Shown: one piece after another, positions 51,501 to 60,013 of the stretch
Layout of the letters: every line of letters begins with the position of its first letter
Position numbering within the stretch: position 1 is the stretch's first letter
Assembly (NCBI RefSeq): GCF_001458335.1
Contig: NZ_CYTO01000010.1
Location: forward strand, 21,156-85,155
DNA: 64,000 nt
Direction of reading: 5' to 3'
Source of the DNA: Cognatishimia activa
Lineage (GTDB): Bacteria > Pseudomonadota > Alphaproteobacteria > Rhodobacterales > Rhodobacteraceae
Position numbers and translations under genes: made by a program
The notes under the pieces: model-generated
Seen by the model: the letters and a program-made list of their open reading frames with translations, nothing else
The model's database searches: none
What the model was told of the DNA's origin: nothing

Positions 51501-51938
51501 GAGCCGCTCGTAGGCCACCCGGTCCCGGGGCAGGGCGACCCAGTGGACCGGGCTGTCTTGCAGCACCAAACGGCTGCCGACGATCAGTTTGGGTAGGCTG
51601 AGGATGTCGGGCTTGGCGATGTCGTCTTTGGGACCAATCGGCTGACGCGAGGAAGAGTCGATTTGCTGCTGAGACCGGATTTGCAAGGCGTCTTGGCTCT
51701 CGCGTTTGAGTTCACGCAGGGCGCTCCATGCGCGCACAACCCCTGCAAGGGAGTTGCGGTCGGTGATGGCAATGGCCGACAACCCCAGTTCGGCAGCGCG
51801 CACCATCAGCTCTTCGGGATGGGAGGCCCCGGTAAGGAAGGTGAAATTGCTGGTCACACAGAGTTCGGCATAGGGCTCTGTGGGCGCGAAAGGGGCGTAG
51901 GGCACATAGGCGGGGGGATGTTTGTGTTTGGCGCTCAT
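48570..51938 (-). CDS. dnaE2: Error-prone DNA polymerase DnaE2 (ImuC)
   Basis: This 1122-aa C-family polymerase has an N-terminal PHP domain ([20 protein letters not shown], then [17 protein letters not shown]). The polymerase core contains [23 protein letters not shown], the catalytic [16 protein letters not shown] and [15 protein letters not shown]. A helix-hairpin-helix region and an OB-fold ([24 protein letters not shown]) end the protein. DnaE2 lacks the tau- and epsilon-binding parts of DnaE1 and does translesion synthesis with ImuA and ImuB. It starts in the ATGA overlap with imuB, so the three form one damage-inducible operon. Confidence 0.96.
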   Translation of the reverse strand: [1122 protein letters not shown]

Positions 51939-53422
51939 GCGAACTCCCCTTGCACATACCAACCCGGGTCTTGGGGGGTATAAAACATCCACAGGCGGCG
52001 GCCCTGAGTGGTTTCCACGCGCCAATAATCCCGCACGCCCGCCCGCCAGTTGTCATCAGAGAACCACCATTCCGGTGCGATGCGCTCGGGACCTGTGGCA
52101 CGGCCCAAGGCAAGCGACATGCGCCTCCACCGGAAGCGTTCCGGTGGTTGATTGCCTGATGCGGCGATGGCTTCCGGGGGAAACAGGCAGACCGGGCGTG
52201 GATGGGTATGAGGCCAGCTGCTGTCTGGTTCGCTATAGGCCACGGGGGAGGTGATAAAACTCCGCTCAGGGATATGGCTGTCAGCGGGCAAAAGCCGGGT
52301 GATGTTTTCCAACCCAATGCGGGTGCCAAGGCGGGTGACCAGATCGTCTAACTTGTTCTTATCCTTGCCAATCACATGGCTGATCTGCTGAACGGGCAGG
52401 GGTTCCACTTGGGTGGCTTCAAGGCGCAATTGGTCAATGCCGAAACCGGCATCGATTTCGGTCATGCCGCGCTCAAACAAAGGCAGGATGCGCTGGGCAT
52501 CGCGTAAGGGTCGCGCCAGGCGGAGTTCAACTTGCTGGTGGCCCTGATCCACCCGCCTGAGGGTCACGCAAAGCTGCCGTGCCCCCATCTCTTGGGATTT
52601 CAGCTTGGCGCAGAGTTGCGTCAGCAGTCGCTCGGTGCCGGACATGACATCACTGAGCAGCCCAATAGGTTCTGGCAAAGTGATCCGCACCCCGTAATGG
52701 GGTGGTTCCGCAAGGGGTGTGATCTCTTCCGGTTGCTTTCCAAGCGCTTGATCAAGCCGCATCAGCGGGTCGCGCCCAAAGCGCCGAGCGAAAGGCGCGC
52801 GGGGCGTGTCGGCCAGATCCCCCACCTTGCGCAGGCCGAGGCGCTGAAGAGCAACGGAGGTGTCGTCCGGCAATCGCAGCGCTGCAATGGGCAGGGATTT
52901 CAGCGCGCTCAGCATGTCACCCGTTGGAGCGATACCCTCGCCGAAATGGGCCAGCGCCCAAGCGGCCCCACGGGTATCCGCAAGGCCGATCTGCGCCCCC
53001 AGCCCGGCTTTGCCGAGCCGCGCGCGCAGATCGGCGACCAGTGCCTCTTCGCCCCCAAACAAATGGGTGGAACCGGTGACATCCAAAATCAGCCCGTCTT
53101 CGCCTTCGAGCCCCACCCAAGGGCAATAGCGTGTAGCCCAACGGCGCAAAATATTGAGAAACCTTGCATCCTGTTCGGGTTTGGCCTGCGAGCTTTGCAG
53201 GCTGGGGCAAAAGGCGCGGGCGTCTGAATAGGACATGCCCCGTTCCAACCCCTGATCTGTGGCCGCTTGATTGAGGCAATAAATCCGGTTTGCATTGTTC
53301 TGTTTCAGGGTCAGCGCAAAGGGGGCTTCAATCGGGCAAGCCCTCAGATACCGGTCACTCGCCAGACGCGGAAACCAGATCGAGACGACGCGACGCTGTA
53401 TCCCATCGAACATGCCAGACAC
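51935..53422 (-). CDS. imuB: ImuB, Y-family polymerase-like protein
   Basis: This 495-aa Y-family-like protein begins RRVVSIWFPRLASDRYLRAC in place of the catalytic DxD-containing strand, so the acidic active-site residues are missing, as in other ImuB proteins. It serves as a scaffold that links DnaE2 to the sliding clamp. Palm (with EGEDGLILDVTGSTHLFGGEEA), thumb/little-finger and a C-terminal extension ending in WYVQGEFA are present. It overlaps imuA by 68 nt and dnaE2 by 4 nt. Clamp-binding residues were not clear. Confidence 0.93.
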   Translation of the reverse strand: MSGMFDGIQRRVVSIWFPRLASDRYLRACPIEAPFALTLKQNNANRIYCLNQAATDQGLERGMSYSDARAFCPSLQSSQAKPEQDARFLNILRRWATRYCPWVGLEGEDGLILDVTGSTHLFGGEEALVADLRARLGKAGLGAQIGLADTRGAAWALAHFGEGIAPTGDMLSALKSLPIAALRLPDDTSVALQRLGLRKVGDLADTPRAPFARRFGRDPLMRLDQALGKQPEEITPLAEPPHYGVRITLPEPIGLLSDVMSGTERLLTQLCAKLKSQEMGARQLCVTLRRVDQGHQQVELRLARPLRDAQRILPLFERGMTEIDAGFGIDQLRLEATQVEPLPVQQISHVIGKDKNKLDDLVTRLGTRIGLENITRLLPADSHIPERSFITSPVAYSEPDSSWPHTHPRPVCLFPPEAIAASGNQPPERFRWRRMSLALGRATGPERIAPEWWFSDDNWRAGVRDYWRVETTQGRRLWMFYTPQDPGWYVQGEFA

Positions 53423-53921
53423 CCAATGTTCCTGATTTGTTCTTTATAAGTTCCCACCGGTTCAGAGTCGAGTCATAGGGTGAGGCATGGGGCGAAAACG
53501 CCGGCCGGCATTGCCACCGGGTCTCTGCTGCATTGCTGCCCATGCCTTCGGGGATAATGGCGAGGCCGACGGATTTTCCATCTCTGGCAGCCAGTTGCAG
53601 GCGACGTCCCTCAGTCAGGCCAATGGGTTTGCTCAGCGCAATCACCACAAGGGGCAGGGCACCAGAGCGCAGTGCTTCTTCCGCCACGGCCAGTGATTCC
53701 AGCTGATCTTTGGTGTGCCCCAGCAGGATCTTGGAAGGATCGAGAAAGGCGGTGATTCCATTTGGGTTGAGCTGGGTCGGCTCCCAAGTCTCTCGGATCC
53801 AAAGGAAATTCTCACCTAGATGTGCTGCCAGCGAGAAGGCAAAGCCATAGGCACCCGCACCGCAGACTTCATGGGTGCGACCTTTGCTTAACGGAAAAAA
53901 TGGCAGGGCAGCGCGCATCAT
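53355..53921 (-). CDS. imuA: ImuA, short alphaproteobacterial form
   Basis: This 188-aa RecA/SulA-like protein is typical of the short ImuA' of Alphaproteobacteria. It shows HEVCGAGAYGFAFSLAAHLGENFLWIRE (about residues 17-44), LLGHTKDQLESLAVAEEALRSGALPLVV and GRRLQLAARDGKSVGLAII. The Walker A motif is incomplete, so ATP binding is doubtful. It is the first gene of the operon and is preceded by a near-consensus LexA box 23 bp before its start. It overlaps imuB, whose product it binds. Confidence 0.88.
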   Translation of the reverse strand: MMRAALPFFPLSKGRTHEVCGAGAYGFAFSLAAHLGENFLWIRETWEPTQLNPNGITAFLDPSKILLGHTKDQLESLAVAEEALRSGALPLVVIALSKPIGLTEGRRLQLAARDGKSVGLAIIPEGMGSNAAETRWQCRPAFSPHASPYDSTLNRWELIKNKSGTLGVWHVRWDTASRRLDLVSASGE

Positions 53922-53943
53922 TGGATGAGACTACCATTGGTGA

Positions 53944-53958
53944 GAACAAAAGGAAAAC
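53944..53958 (-). promoter_or_regulatory. Putative LexA box (GTTT-N7-GTTC)
   Basis: Read on the minus strand, GTTTTCCTTTTGTTC matches the alphaproteobacterial SOS box GTTC-N7-GTTC at seven of eight defined bases. It lies 23 bp upstream of imuA. The imuA-imuB-dnaE2 cassette is LexA-controlled in many relatives. Confidence 0.7.
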
Positions 53959-53986
53959 ATTTGTGGTCTGCCGCCGGTGGACGGCA

Positions 53987-54017
53987 CAAAAAAATGGGGC
54001 CCGAAAGGGCCCCATTT
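53987..54017 (-). terminator. Terminator after xylA
   Basis: An 11-bp stem (AAATGGGGCCC at 53992-54002, GGGCCCCATTT at 54007-54017) with a GAAA-complement loop is followed on the minus strand by a T-run (53988-53994). It is the end of the xylose operon. Confidence 0.92.
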
Positions 54018-54037
54018 CACCAGTCTAAATTTAGGAT

Positions 54038-55339
54038 CTAGACGAAACGGTTTACGTAGTTCTCAAGGATTTCCTGGCGACCAGATTTCGGCTCTGGACG
54101 GATATCTTCCGCCACAACCCGCGCCGCGATGCTTTCGAAATCGCTTTCCAACATGGCTTGCGCTTCTGGGGTTTCCCAGCCGGCATACCGTTCGGACAGG
54201 GCGTCCTCTAGACCACCGTCTTCCAGCATTGCCGCCGCGGCTTCCAGACCACGGGCACAGATGTCCATGCCGCCGACATGTGCCGCGATCAGGTCTTCTG
54301 CAGTCAGGGACTGGCGACGCACTTTGGCGTCAAAGTTGGTCCCGCCAGAGCCCAGACCGCCGGCCTTGAGGATATGGTAGTAGCACAGCGCAACTTCAGG
54401 GGTGTTGTTCGGGAACTGGTCGGTATCCCAGCCGGACTGATAGTCGTTGCGGTTCATGTCGATGGACCCCAGCATACCATCCGCCGCTGCCACAGCGATT
54501 TCGTGCTCAAAGCTATGACCCGCCAAGATCGCGTGACCCTGTTCAAGGTTCAGTTTGACCTCGTTTTCCAAACCGTATTTGCGCAGGAAGCCAATGCAGG
54601 TTGCCGCGTCAAAGTCATATTGGTGTTTGGACGGCTCTTGTGGCTTTGGCTCTACCAAGATCGCGCCTTTGAAGCCGATCTTGTGTTTGTAATCCACAAC
54701 CATGTTCAAGAAGCGGCCCATATGGTCCAGTTCTTGGCCCATATTGGTGTTCAGCAGGGTTTCATACCCTTCACGGCCACCCCAAAGCACATAGTTCTCA
54801 CCACCCATTTTGTGGGTCGCGTCCATGCAGCTTTTCACCGTTGCCGCAGCGAATGCGAATACGTCTGGGTCAGGGTTAGTGGACGCGCCAGACATCCAGC
54901 GACGCTCGCTGAACATGTTCGCGGTGCCCCAGAGCAGTTTGGTGCCAACCTGCTCCATCTTCTCACCCAGATAGTCGGTGATCTGATCAAGGGTTGCCAG
55001 GTTGTCGGCGAAATTGCCTTGGTCTGGGCGCAGGTCCAGGTCATGCCAGCAGAAATAAGGCACATCCAAAACACGGAAGAAATCAAATGCGGCATCGGCC
55101 TTTTTGAATGCATTTTCCATGCTGTTTTGCGGATGCCAATCACGCTGGAACGTAGACCCACCAAATGGATCGCCGCCTTCCCAAGCAAAGGAATGCCAAT
55201 AGGCCACGGCGAAGCGCAGGTGCTCTTCAAGCGATTTGCCCATGACTTGCTTTTTCGCGTCGTAATGACGGAAGGCGAGGGGATTGTCGCTATCGGCCCC
55301 TTCATAGGTCACCGTCTGAAAAGTTTCGAACATAGTCAT
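54038..55339 (-). CDS. xylA: Xylose isomerase
   Basis: This 433-aa enzyme is the usual length for group II xylose isomerases. It interconverts D-xylose and D-xylulose. It has the catalytic His in [23 protein letters not shown], the metal-binding [34 protein letters not shown] and [20 protein letters not shown]. It is the last gene of the minus-strand operon, 93 bp after xylG and past a strong hairpin, and is followed by a clear terminator. Xylulokinase lies at the right edge of the window. Confidence 0.97.
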   Translation of the reverse strand: MTMFETFQTVTYEGADSDNPLAFRHYDAKKQVMGKSLEEHLRFAVAYWHSFAWEGGDPFGGSTFQRDWHPQNSMENAFKKADAAFDFFRVLDVPYFCWHDLDLRPDQGNFADNLATLDQITDYLGEKMEQVGTKLLWGTANMFSERRWMSGASTNPDPDVFAFAAATVKSCMDATHKMGGENYVLWGGREGYETLLNTNMGQELDHMGRFLNMVVDYKHKIGFKGAILVEPKPQEPSKHQYDFDAATCIGFLRKYGLENEVKLNLEQGHAILAGHSFEHEIAVAAADGMLGSIDMNRNDYQSGWDTDQFPNNTPEVALCYYHILKAGGLGSGGTNFDAKVRRQSLTAEDLIAAHVGGMDICARGLEAAAAMLEDGGLEDALSERYAGWETPEAQAMLESDFESIAARVVAEDIRPEPKSGRQEILENYVNRFV

Positions 55340-55380
55340 CTTAAGTCTCCGGGGTTTCGAGCTGCGATGAATTCAGCTCT

Positions 55381-55412
55381 CTTGCCACCCACGGGATGCT
55401 GTGGGTGGCAAG
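55381..55412 (-). terminator. Strong hairpin between xylG and xylA
   Basis: A perfect 12-bp stem (CTTGCCACCCAC at 55381-55392, GTGGGTGGCAAG at 55401-55412) with an 8-nt loop has no T-run. It probably sets relative mRNA levels of the transporter part and xylA. Confidence 0.55.
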
Positions 55413-55432
55413 ATTAAGGGTTGGAAGCAGCG

Positions 55433-56218
55433 TTATGCCGCTGCTTCTCCTGGTTTTTTTCCAAGAATAATCATGGAAAGAAGGTCGTCGTCGGTGACAT
55501 CTTCGATGTCCACCGTGCCTACAAGTTGGCCATTTTTCATAACGCTCGCGCGGTCACAAAGTTCCATGACTGCATGCACGTCGTGGTCAATCAGGAAGAT
55601 GCCGATGCCTTGCGCTTTCAGTTGCTGAATAAGCTCTGCAACCATTTGCGTTTCATGCGGGCCAAGCGCCGCTGTTGGCTCGTCCATGATCAGGATGCGC
55701 GCGTTGAAATAAACAGCGCGTGCAATGGCCACAGATTGGCGTTGTCCCCCAGAAAGGGCGGATACCGGCTCGTTGAACTTCTGAAAGTTCGGGTTGAGCT
55801 GCTTAAAGATCTTACGGCATTCCGCTTCCATGGCAGAGTCATCCACCAGGCCTGTGGGGGTCACCAACTCGCGTCCCAAAAAGAGGTTCGACGCCGCATC
55901 GAGGTTATCCGCCAAGGCTAGGGTCTGGTAGATGGTCTCGATATTGTGGGATCTGGCATCCCGCGGGTTGGTGATCTCGACCGGCTTACCGTCAATGCGG
56001 ATTTCGCCGGAGTCTTTCTGATATGCGCCAGACAGGATCTTGATCAGTGTCGATTTACCGGCCCCGTTGTGGCCCAGAAGGCCCACAACTTCGCCCGGTT
56101 GAAGATCAACACTAACGCTGTCTACCGCTTTGATGCCGCCGAAAGAGATGGAGATGTCATCCATTTCCACCAGAGGCGTTGCGCCTTCAGCACGGAGTTC
56201 TTTGGGTGATTTGGTCAT
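55433..56218 (-). CDS. xylG: Xylose ABC importer ATPase, half-size XylG
   Basis: This 261-aa protein has a single ATPase domain: Walker [10 protein letters not shown] (residues 49-57), signature [14 protein letters not shown], Walker [12 protein letters not shown] and switch His in LIDHDVHAV. The enterobacterial XylG is about 500 aa with two fused domains, so a homodimer of this short form must energise transport. Short forms are common in this bacterial group. It lies 14 nt behind xylH in the operon. Confidence 0.9.
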   Translation of the reverse strand: MTKSPKELRAEGATPLVEMDDISISFGGIKAVDSVSVDLQPGEVVGLLGHNGAGKSTLIKILSGAYQKDSGEIRIDGKPVEITNPRDARSHNIETIYQTLALADNLDAASNLFLGRELVTPTGLVDDSAMEAECRKIFKQLNPNFQKFNEPVSALSGGQRQSVAIARAVYFNARILIMDEPTAALGPHETQMVAELIQQLKAQGIGIFLIDHDVHAVMELCDRASVMKNGQLVGTVDIEDVTDDDLLSMIILGKKPGEAAA

Positions 56219-56232
56219 ATCTCTGCCCTCCC

Positions 56233-57531
56233 TTACTTCGCACCAAGACGTTTGCGGTAGATGATGTCGATCAGAACCGCGAGAACGAGAACTGAGCCAA
56301 CAACGATGTTCTGGAACGGCGCGTCCACGCCAACCATCGCCATACCCGACTGCAGCGCTTGCATGATCAGAGCACCAAGGATGGCGCCATAGATGGTGCC
56401 GATACCGCCAGAGAGTGCCGTGCCGCCGATAACAGCCGCCGCAATCACGCGAAGTTCGTCCAATGTGCCCAAGTCGTTAGAGTGGTTTGCCAGACGGGCA
56501 GAGGCCACGACAGCAGACAGTGCACACAAGAAGCCCATCAAAGCGAAGATCTTCACTGTCAGCATGCGAGTGTTGATGCCTGACAATTCAGCTGCATCTG
56601 GGTTGCCGCCAGTTGCGAAAATGTAGCGACCAAAGCGGGTGCGGCGTGCAACGACCGTCATCACAACCGCAACGGCGATCAAGATGAACACGGACAGTGG
56701 CAGGCCGTAGCCCACAACAAGACCTTCCGGCATTGTTTCGCCGCGTGCTTCAAACATGCGTGCCAAACGGCGGGATGGGATGTTGTAAGAGTTCAGGATC
56801 CAGATGAAGCCCAGAATTGTACCAGAGATGACCAAGGAAAAGGTGACTTCTGCCCAGATGGGTTTCACGGGGAAGCCATGACCGGCTTTCGCGCGGCGCG
56901 CATTCCAAAGTGTCAGCAGTGCGAGCACGGTGGCGACGATGCCAATGATCCAGCTCCAGGTGGTGCCGAGCGTACCGTTTGTGCCGCCAAACATCAGGAA
57001 GTTGCCGTCCAATGGGCCAATGGTTTGACCATCGGTCAGGTACCAAGCCACGTTCCGCCAGACGAGGAAGCCGCCCAGAGTAACGATAAAGGCCGGGATC
57101 GCTAGGTAGCCAACCATCCAGCCGTGAAATGCGCCGACCAGTGTGCCAACAGCGAGGCCAACGACAATGGTGATGGCCCAAGTGGCGGGGTGGTTTAGGC
57201 CCATACCGAGCGTCTGAGGGAGCACTTCGGTCTGCACCATTGCCATGACGGCAGAGGTGGTGGCCAACAATGCACCAACAGAGAGGTCGATGTGGCGTGT
57301 GACAATCACAAACACCATCCCTGTGGCCATAATGGCGACGGATACGGTTTGGATCGTAAGGTTAAAGATATTGCGCGGTGTCAAAAAGCGCCCATCTGTC
57401 AGCACGTTAAACGCGATACAGAGAATGATGAATGCGCCAATCATACCCAGCAAACGCGTATCCAGTTCCAATTGCTGGAACAAGTTACGTGGTTTACTGC
57501 TCGGGATTGGCTGCGTCGTGGTGTCGGTCAT
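56233..57531 (-). CDS. xylH: Xylose ABC importer permease XylH
   Basis: This 432-aa BPD_transp_2 permease has about ten or more helices, longer than ribose permeases as expected for XylH. Hallmarks are [25 protein letters not shown] (about residues 78-102) and [33 protein letters not shown] (about 362-394). A periplasmic insert with [21 protein letters not shown] lies in the middle. It forms the channel for xylose entering from XylF. Confidence 0.93.
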   Translation of the reverse strand: MTDTTTQPIPSSKPRNLFQQLELDTRLLGMIGAFIILCIAFNVLTDGRFLTPRNIFNLTIQTVSVAIMATGMVFVIVTRHIDLSVGALLATTSAVMAMVQTEVLPQTLGMGLNHPATWAITIVVGLAVGTLVGAFHGWMVGYLAIPAFIVTLGGFLVWRNVAWYLTDGQTIGPLDGNFLMFGGTNGTLGTTWSWIIGIVATVLALLTLWNARRAKAGHGFPVKPIWAEVTFSLVISGTILGFIWILNSYNIPSRRLARMFEARGETMPEGLVVGYGLPLSVFILIAVAVVMTVVARRTRFGRYIFATGGNPDAAELSGINTRMLTVKIFALMGFLCALSAVVASARLANHSNDLGTLDELRVIAAAVIGGTALSGGIGTIYGAILGALIMQALQSGMAMVGVDAPFQNIVVGSVLVLAVLIDIIYRKRLGAK

Positions 57532-57605
57532 GTCCGAATTCCAGTAGCAAGCGTTGTGGCGAGGGGCGCCCCAAGTTGGCGTGGGCGCACCTGCGATTTT
57601 AAGTA

Positions 57606-58634
57606 TTAGTTACAAGGTGCTGGGCCGTTGGTTACACCTTGGCACAGAGCGTCCTTGGTGATCCAACCTGCGTCAACAACATCGGTTAGGTTCGCTGCGG
57701 TCACAGGCACTGGTGCCAGGAACACTGCAGACATTGTGGTGCCGCCTGGGGATGTCCAGGACTGCGCGCCGTCAACGTCTTTGTTCATAGCGCCGCCTGC
57801 GAGAGCGACTGCGATCTCACCGGCTGCTTTGCCCAGCTCACGTGCGTCTTTCCAAACGGACACGGTCTGGTGACCTTTTGCAACGCGGTTCAGAGCTGCG
57901 TGGTCGCCGTCTTGGCCAGACACTGGCAGGCCTTCCATGCCTTGTGCTGTCAGAGCTGCAACAACACCGCCTGCAGTACCGTCGTTAGACGCTACAACCG
58001 CGTCAACGCCGTTGTCTGTTGCTGTCAGGATCTGTTCCATGTTGCGCTGTGCGTTCGCTGGCAGCCAGCCATCGGTGTAGGCTTCGCCAACGATGGTCAC
58101 GTCACCAGAGTCGATTGCCGCTTGCAGGATCTCTTGCTGACCGCCGCGCAGGAAGTCTGCGTTCGGGTCAGTCGGGGAGCCCTTGATCATGACATAACGA
58201 CCTTTTGGTGCCGCTTCAAAAACAGCGCGCGCCTGCATACGGCCAACTTCAACGTTGTCGAATGTCAGGTAGAATGCGCGGTTGTCTTCGATCAGACGGT
58301 CATACGCGATTACAGGAATGCCTTCGTCTGCAGCCGCTTGAACCGCTGGGCCAATGGCCTGTGCGTCTTGCGCCAGAACGATCAGCGCATCAACACCCTG
58401 AGCGATCAGGCTTTCGATGTCAGACAGCTGTTTAGATGAAGACGACTGCGCGTCCGCGGATACGTAAGTCGCGCCGCCTGCGTCCAATGCGCCAAGAATG
58501 GCTGCTTCGTCTGTCTTCCAGCGTTCTTCCTGAAAGTTTGACCAGCTCACGCCAACGGTGATGTCGTCTGCAAATGCTGCGGAGCCGGTAACTGCGATTA
58601 CGGCTGCGAGCGAAATTCCACCAAAGAATTTCAT
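57606..58634 (-). CDS. xylF: Xylose-binding periplasmic protein XylF
   Basis: This roughly 342-aa protein has a signal peptide (about residues 1-22, ending SAAFADD) and the sugar-binding fold: VGVSWSNFQEERWKTDEAAILGAL, IESLIAQGVDALIVLAQDAQAIGPAV, VIAYDRLIEDN, GSPTDPNADFLRGGQQEIL, VVASNDGTAGGVVAALTAQG and VSGQDGDHAALNRV are all XylF-typical. Two C-terminal cysteines may pair. The start at 58634 follows GGGAGGAAGAAT. It is the first gene of the minus-strand operon, opposite the ROK regulator. Confidence 0.95.
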   Translation of the reverse strand: MKFFGGISLAAVIAVTGSAAFADDITVGVSWSNFQEERWKTDEAAILGALDAGGATYVSADAQSSSSKQLSDIESLIAQGVDALIVLAQDAQAIGPAVQAAADEGIPVIAYDRLIEDNRAFYLTFDNVEVGRMQARAVFEAAPKGRYVMIKGSPTDPNADFLRGGQQEILQAAIDSGDVTIVGEAYTDGWLPANAQRNMEQILTATDNGVDAVVASNDGTAGGVVAALTAQGMEGLPVSGQDGDHAALNRVAKGHQTVSVWKDARELGKAAGEIAVALAGGAMNKDVDGAQSWTSPGGTTMSAVFLAPVPVTAANLTDVVDAGWITKDALCQGVTNGPAPCN

Positions 58635-58700
58635 ATTCTTCCTCCCATTAAGATTGCTTGTCGGACTGCTACCCAATCCGATTGCCTAATAACGCTAACA

Positions 58701-58726
58701 TTAATTTATTTTGAACGTCAAATTAA
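58701..58726. promoter_or_regulatory. Candidate ROK/XylR operator TTAATTT-N12-AAATTAA
   Basis: A perfect 7-bp inverted repeat with a 12-nt spacer lies in the xylF/ROK divergent region. It resembles the TTAGTTT...AAACTAA layout of known XylR (ROK) operators. It is placed to block the xylF promoter. Confidence 0.55.
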
Positions 58727-58804
58727 ATATTGTATGGTTTCGGGAAGCGATTGCTTGTTTTGCTAAAATAAATAAGTATTCGCGCACTCCTGGGAGGGGA
58801 AAGC

Positions 58805-60013
58805 GTGCAAAAACTAAAACATGTGGAGGAGCAGAGAGGCGTTGGACGGGCGCAAATTCTCGAAGCGATTCGGAAAGCGGGCAACATCGCGCGAATCGAT
58901 ATTGCCAAAGAAACCCGTGTAAGCCCGGCCACTGTTACTGCCATCACATCCGAATTGATGGAGACGGGACTGATTGAAGAAATCGTTCCGGATGAACCTC
59001 GTCAAAAAGCGAAACGCGGTCGACCGCGTGTGGCGTTGAAGATCCGCGGTGACGCGTTTCCAGTTGCGGGAGTCAAAGTTGCCCGCGAGACGCTTTCGAC
59101 GATGATCGTGGATTTTGCAGGGAAAGAGCTAGCAAACCACGAATACACGCTGACAAACCCAAGCATGACGCCGGAAGAATTGGCAGAAGAAATCCTCAGG
59201 GCCTTGTTGATGACCAGCCAAAAGGCGGGCATGGAGCTTTCTGATATTTCGGCCATCGGTGTCGGCTTGGCAGGGTTGATCGATGCGCCGCGTTCATTTG
59301 TGCATTGGTCACCCTCTTTGGATCGGCGCAATGTGGACATCGGCGAAACCTTTGAGAAGGTTTTTCATTGTCCCGTACTGGTCGAGAATGACGCCAACCT
59401 CGTGGCAAAGGCAGAACAGCTATTTGGTCACGGGCGAAACCTCTCGAATTTCATCGTTATTACTATCGAGCATGGTGTCGGCATGGGCATCGTGATTGAC
59501 GACAAAATCTATCGCGGCACACGGGGCACCGGTGCTGAATTCGGGCACGCCAAGGTGCAGTTTGAAGGCGCTTTGTGCCAATGTGGCCAACGTGGCTGCT
59601 TGGAAGCCTATGTCGGTGACTATGCCTTGTTGCGCGAAGCAAATGCGGTGATCGCGGGGGAGCCGCTGACCGATCTCACCACCCTTTGGAAAATGGCGCA
59701 GAGCGGAAATCCACTTGCAAACGCGGTTTTTGAACGGGCAGGCAAAATGTTCGCCATGGGGCTGGCCAATGTGGTGAACATTTTCGACCCTGAACTCATC
59801 ATTTTGGCGGGCGGCCGCGCTGCGTTTGATCATTTGGACCTCAAAGAAGTCAAACGAGAGATGCGCGCTCATATGATTGCTATCGACGTGGAACCGACAG
59901 AAGTCATCGCGCACCAATGGGGCGATGAAATGTGGGCCAAAGGGGCGGCAGCGTACGCATTAGATGGTGTGGCAGCGTCAAAAATCCGGGAGTTGGCGAA
60001 GAATGCGAGTTAA
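58805..60013 (+). CDS. ROK-family transcriptional regulator (XylR-like)
   Basis: This 402-aa protein has an N-terminal winged HTH (about residues 14-62, with IDIAKETRVSPATVTAITSELMETGLIEE) and a ROK sugar-kinase-like domain. The zinc site is intact: GH at 247-248 and CQCGQRGC at 258-265. It starts with GTG after GGGAGGGGAAA. By position, divergent from xylF, it is the likely xylose-responsive repressor. The next gene starts inside its last codons, so the regulator and the FG-GAP protein share a transcript. Confidence 0.92.
   Translation: MQKLKHVEEQRGVGRAQILEAIRKAGNIARIDIAKETRVSPATVTAITSELMETGLIEEIVPDEPRQKAKRGRPRVALKIRGDAFPVAGVKVARETLSTMIVDFAGKELANHEYTLTNPSMTPEELAEEILRALLMTSQKAGMELSDISAIGVGLAGLIDAPRSFVHWSPSLDRRNVDIGETFEKVFHCPVLVENDANLVAKAEQLFGHGRNLSNFIVITIEHGVGMGIVIDDKIYRGTRGTGAEFGHAKVQFEGALCQCGQRGCLEAYVGDYALLREANAVIAGEPLTDLTTLWKMAQSGNPLANAVFERAGKMFAMGLANVVNIFDPELIILAGGRAAFDHLDLKEVKREMRAHMIAIDVEPTEVIAHQWGDEMWAKGAAAYALDGVAASKIRELAKNAS

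Noticed and set aside
54278-55417. 379-codon open frame on the plus strand
   Set aside because: It is antisense to xylA, which is unmistakable on the minus strand.
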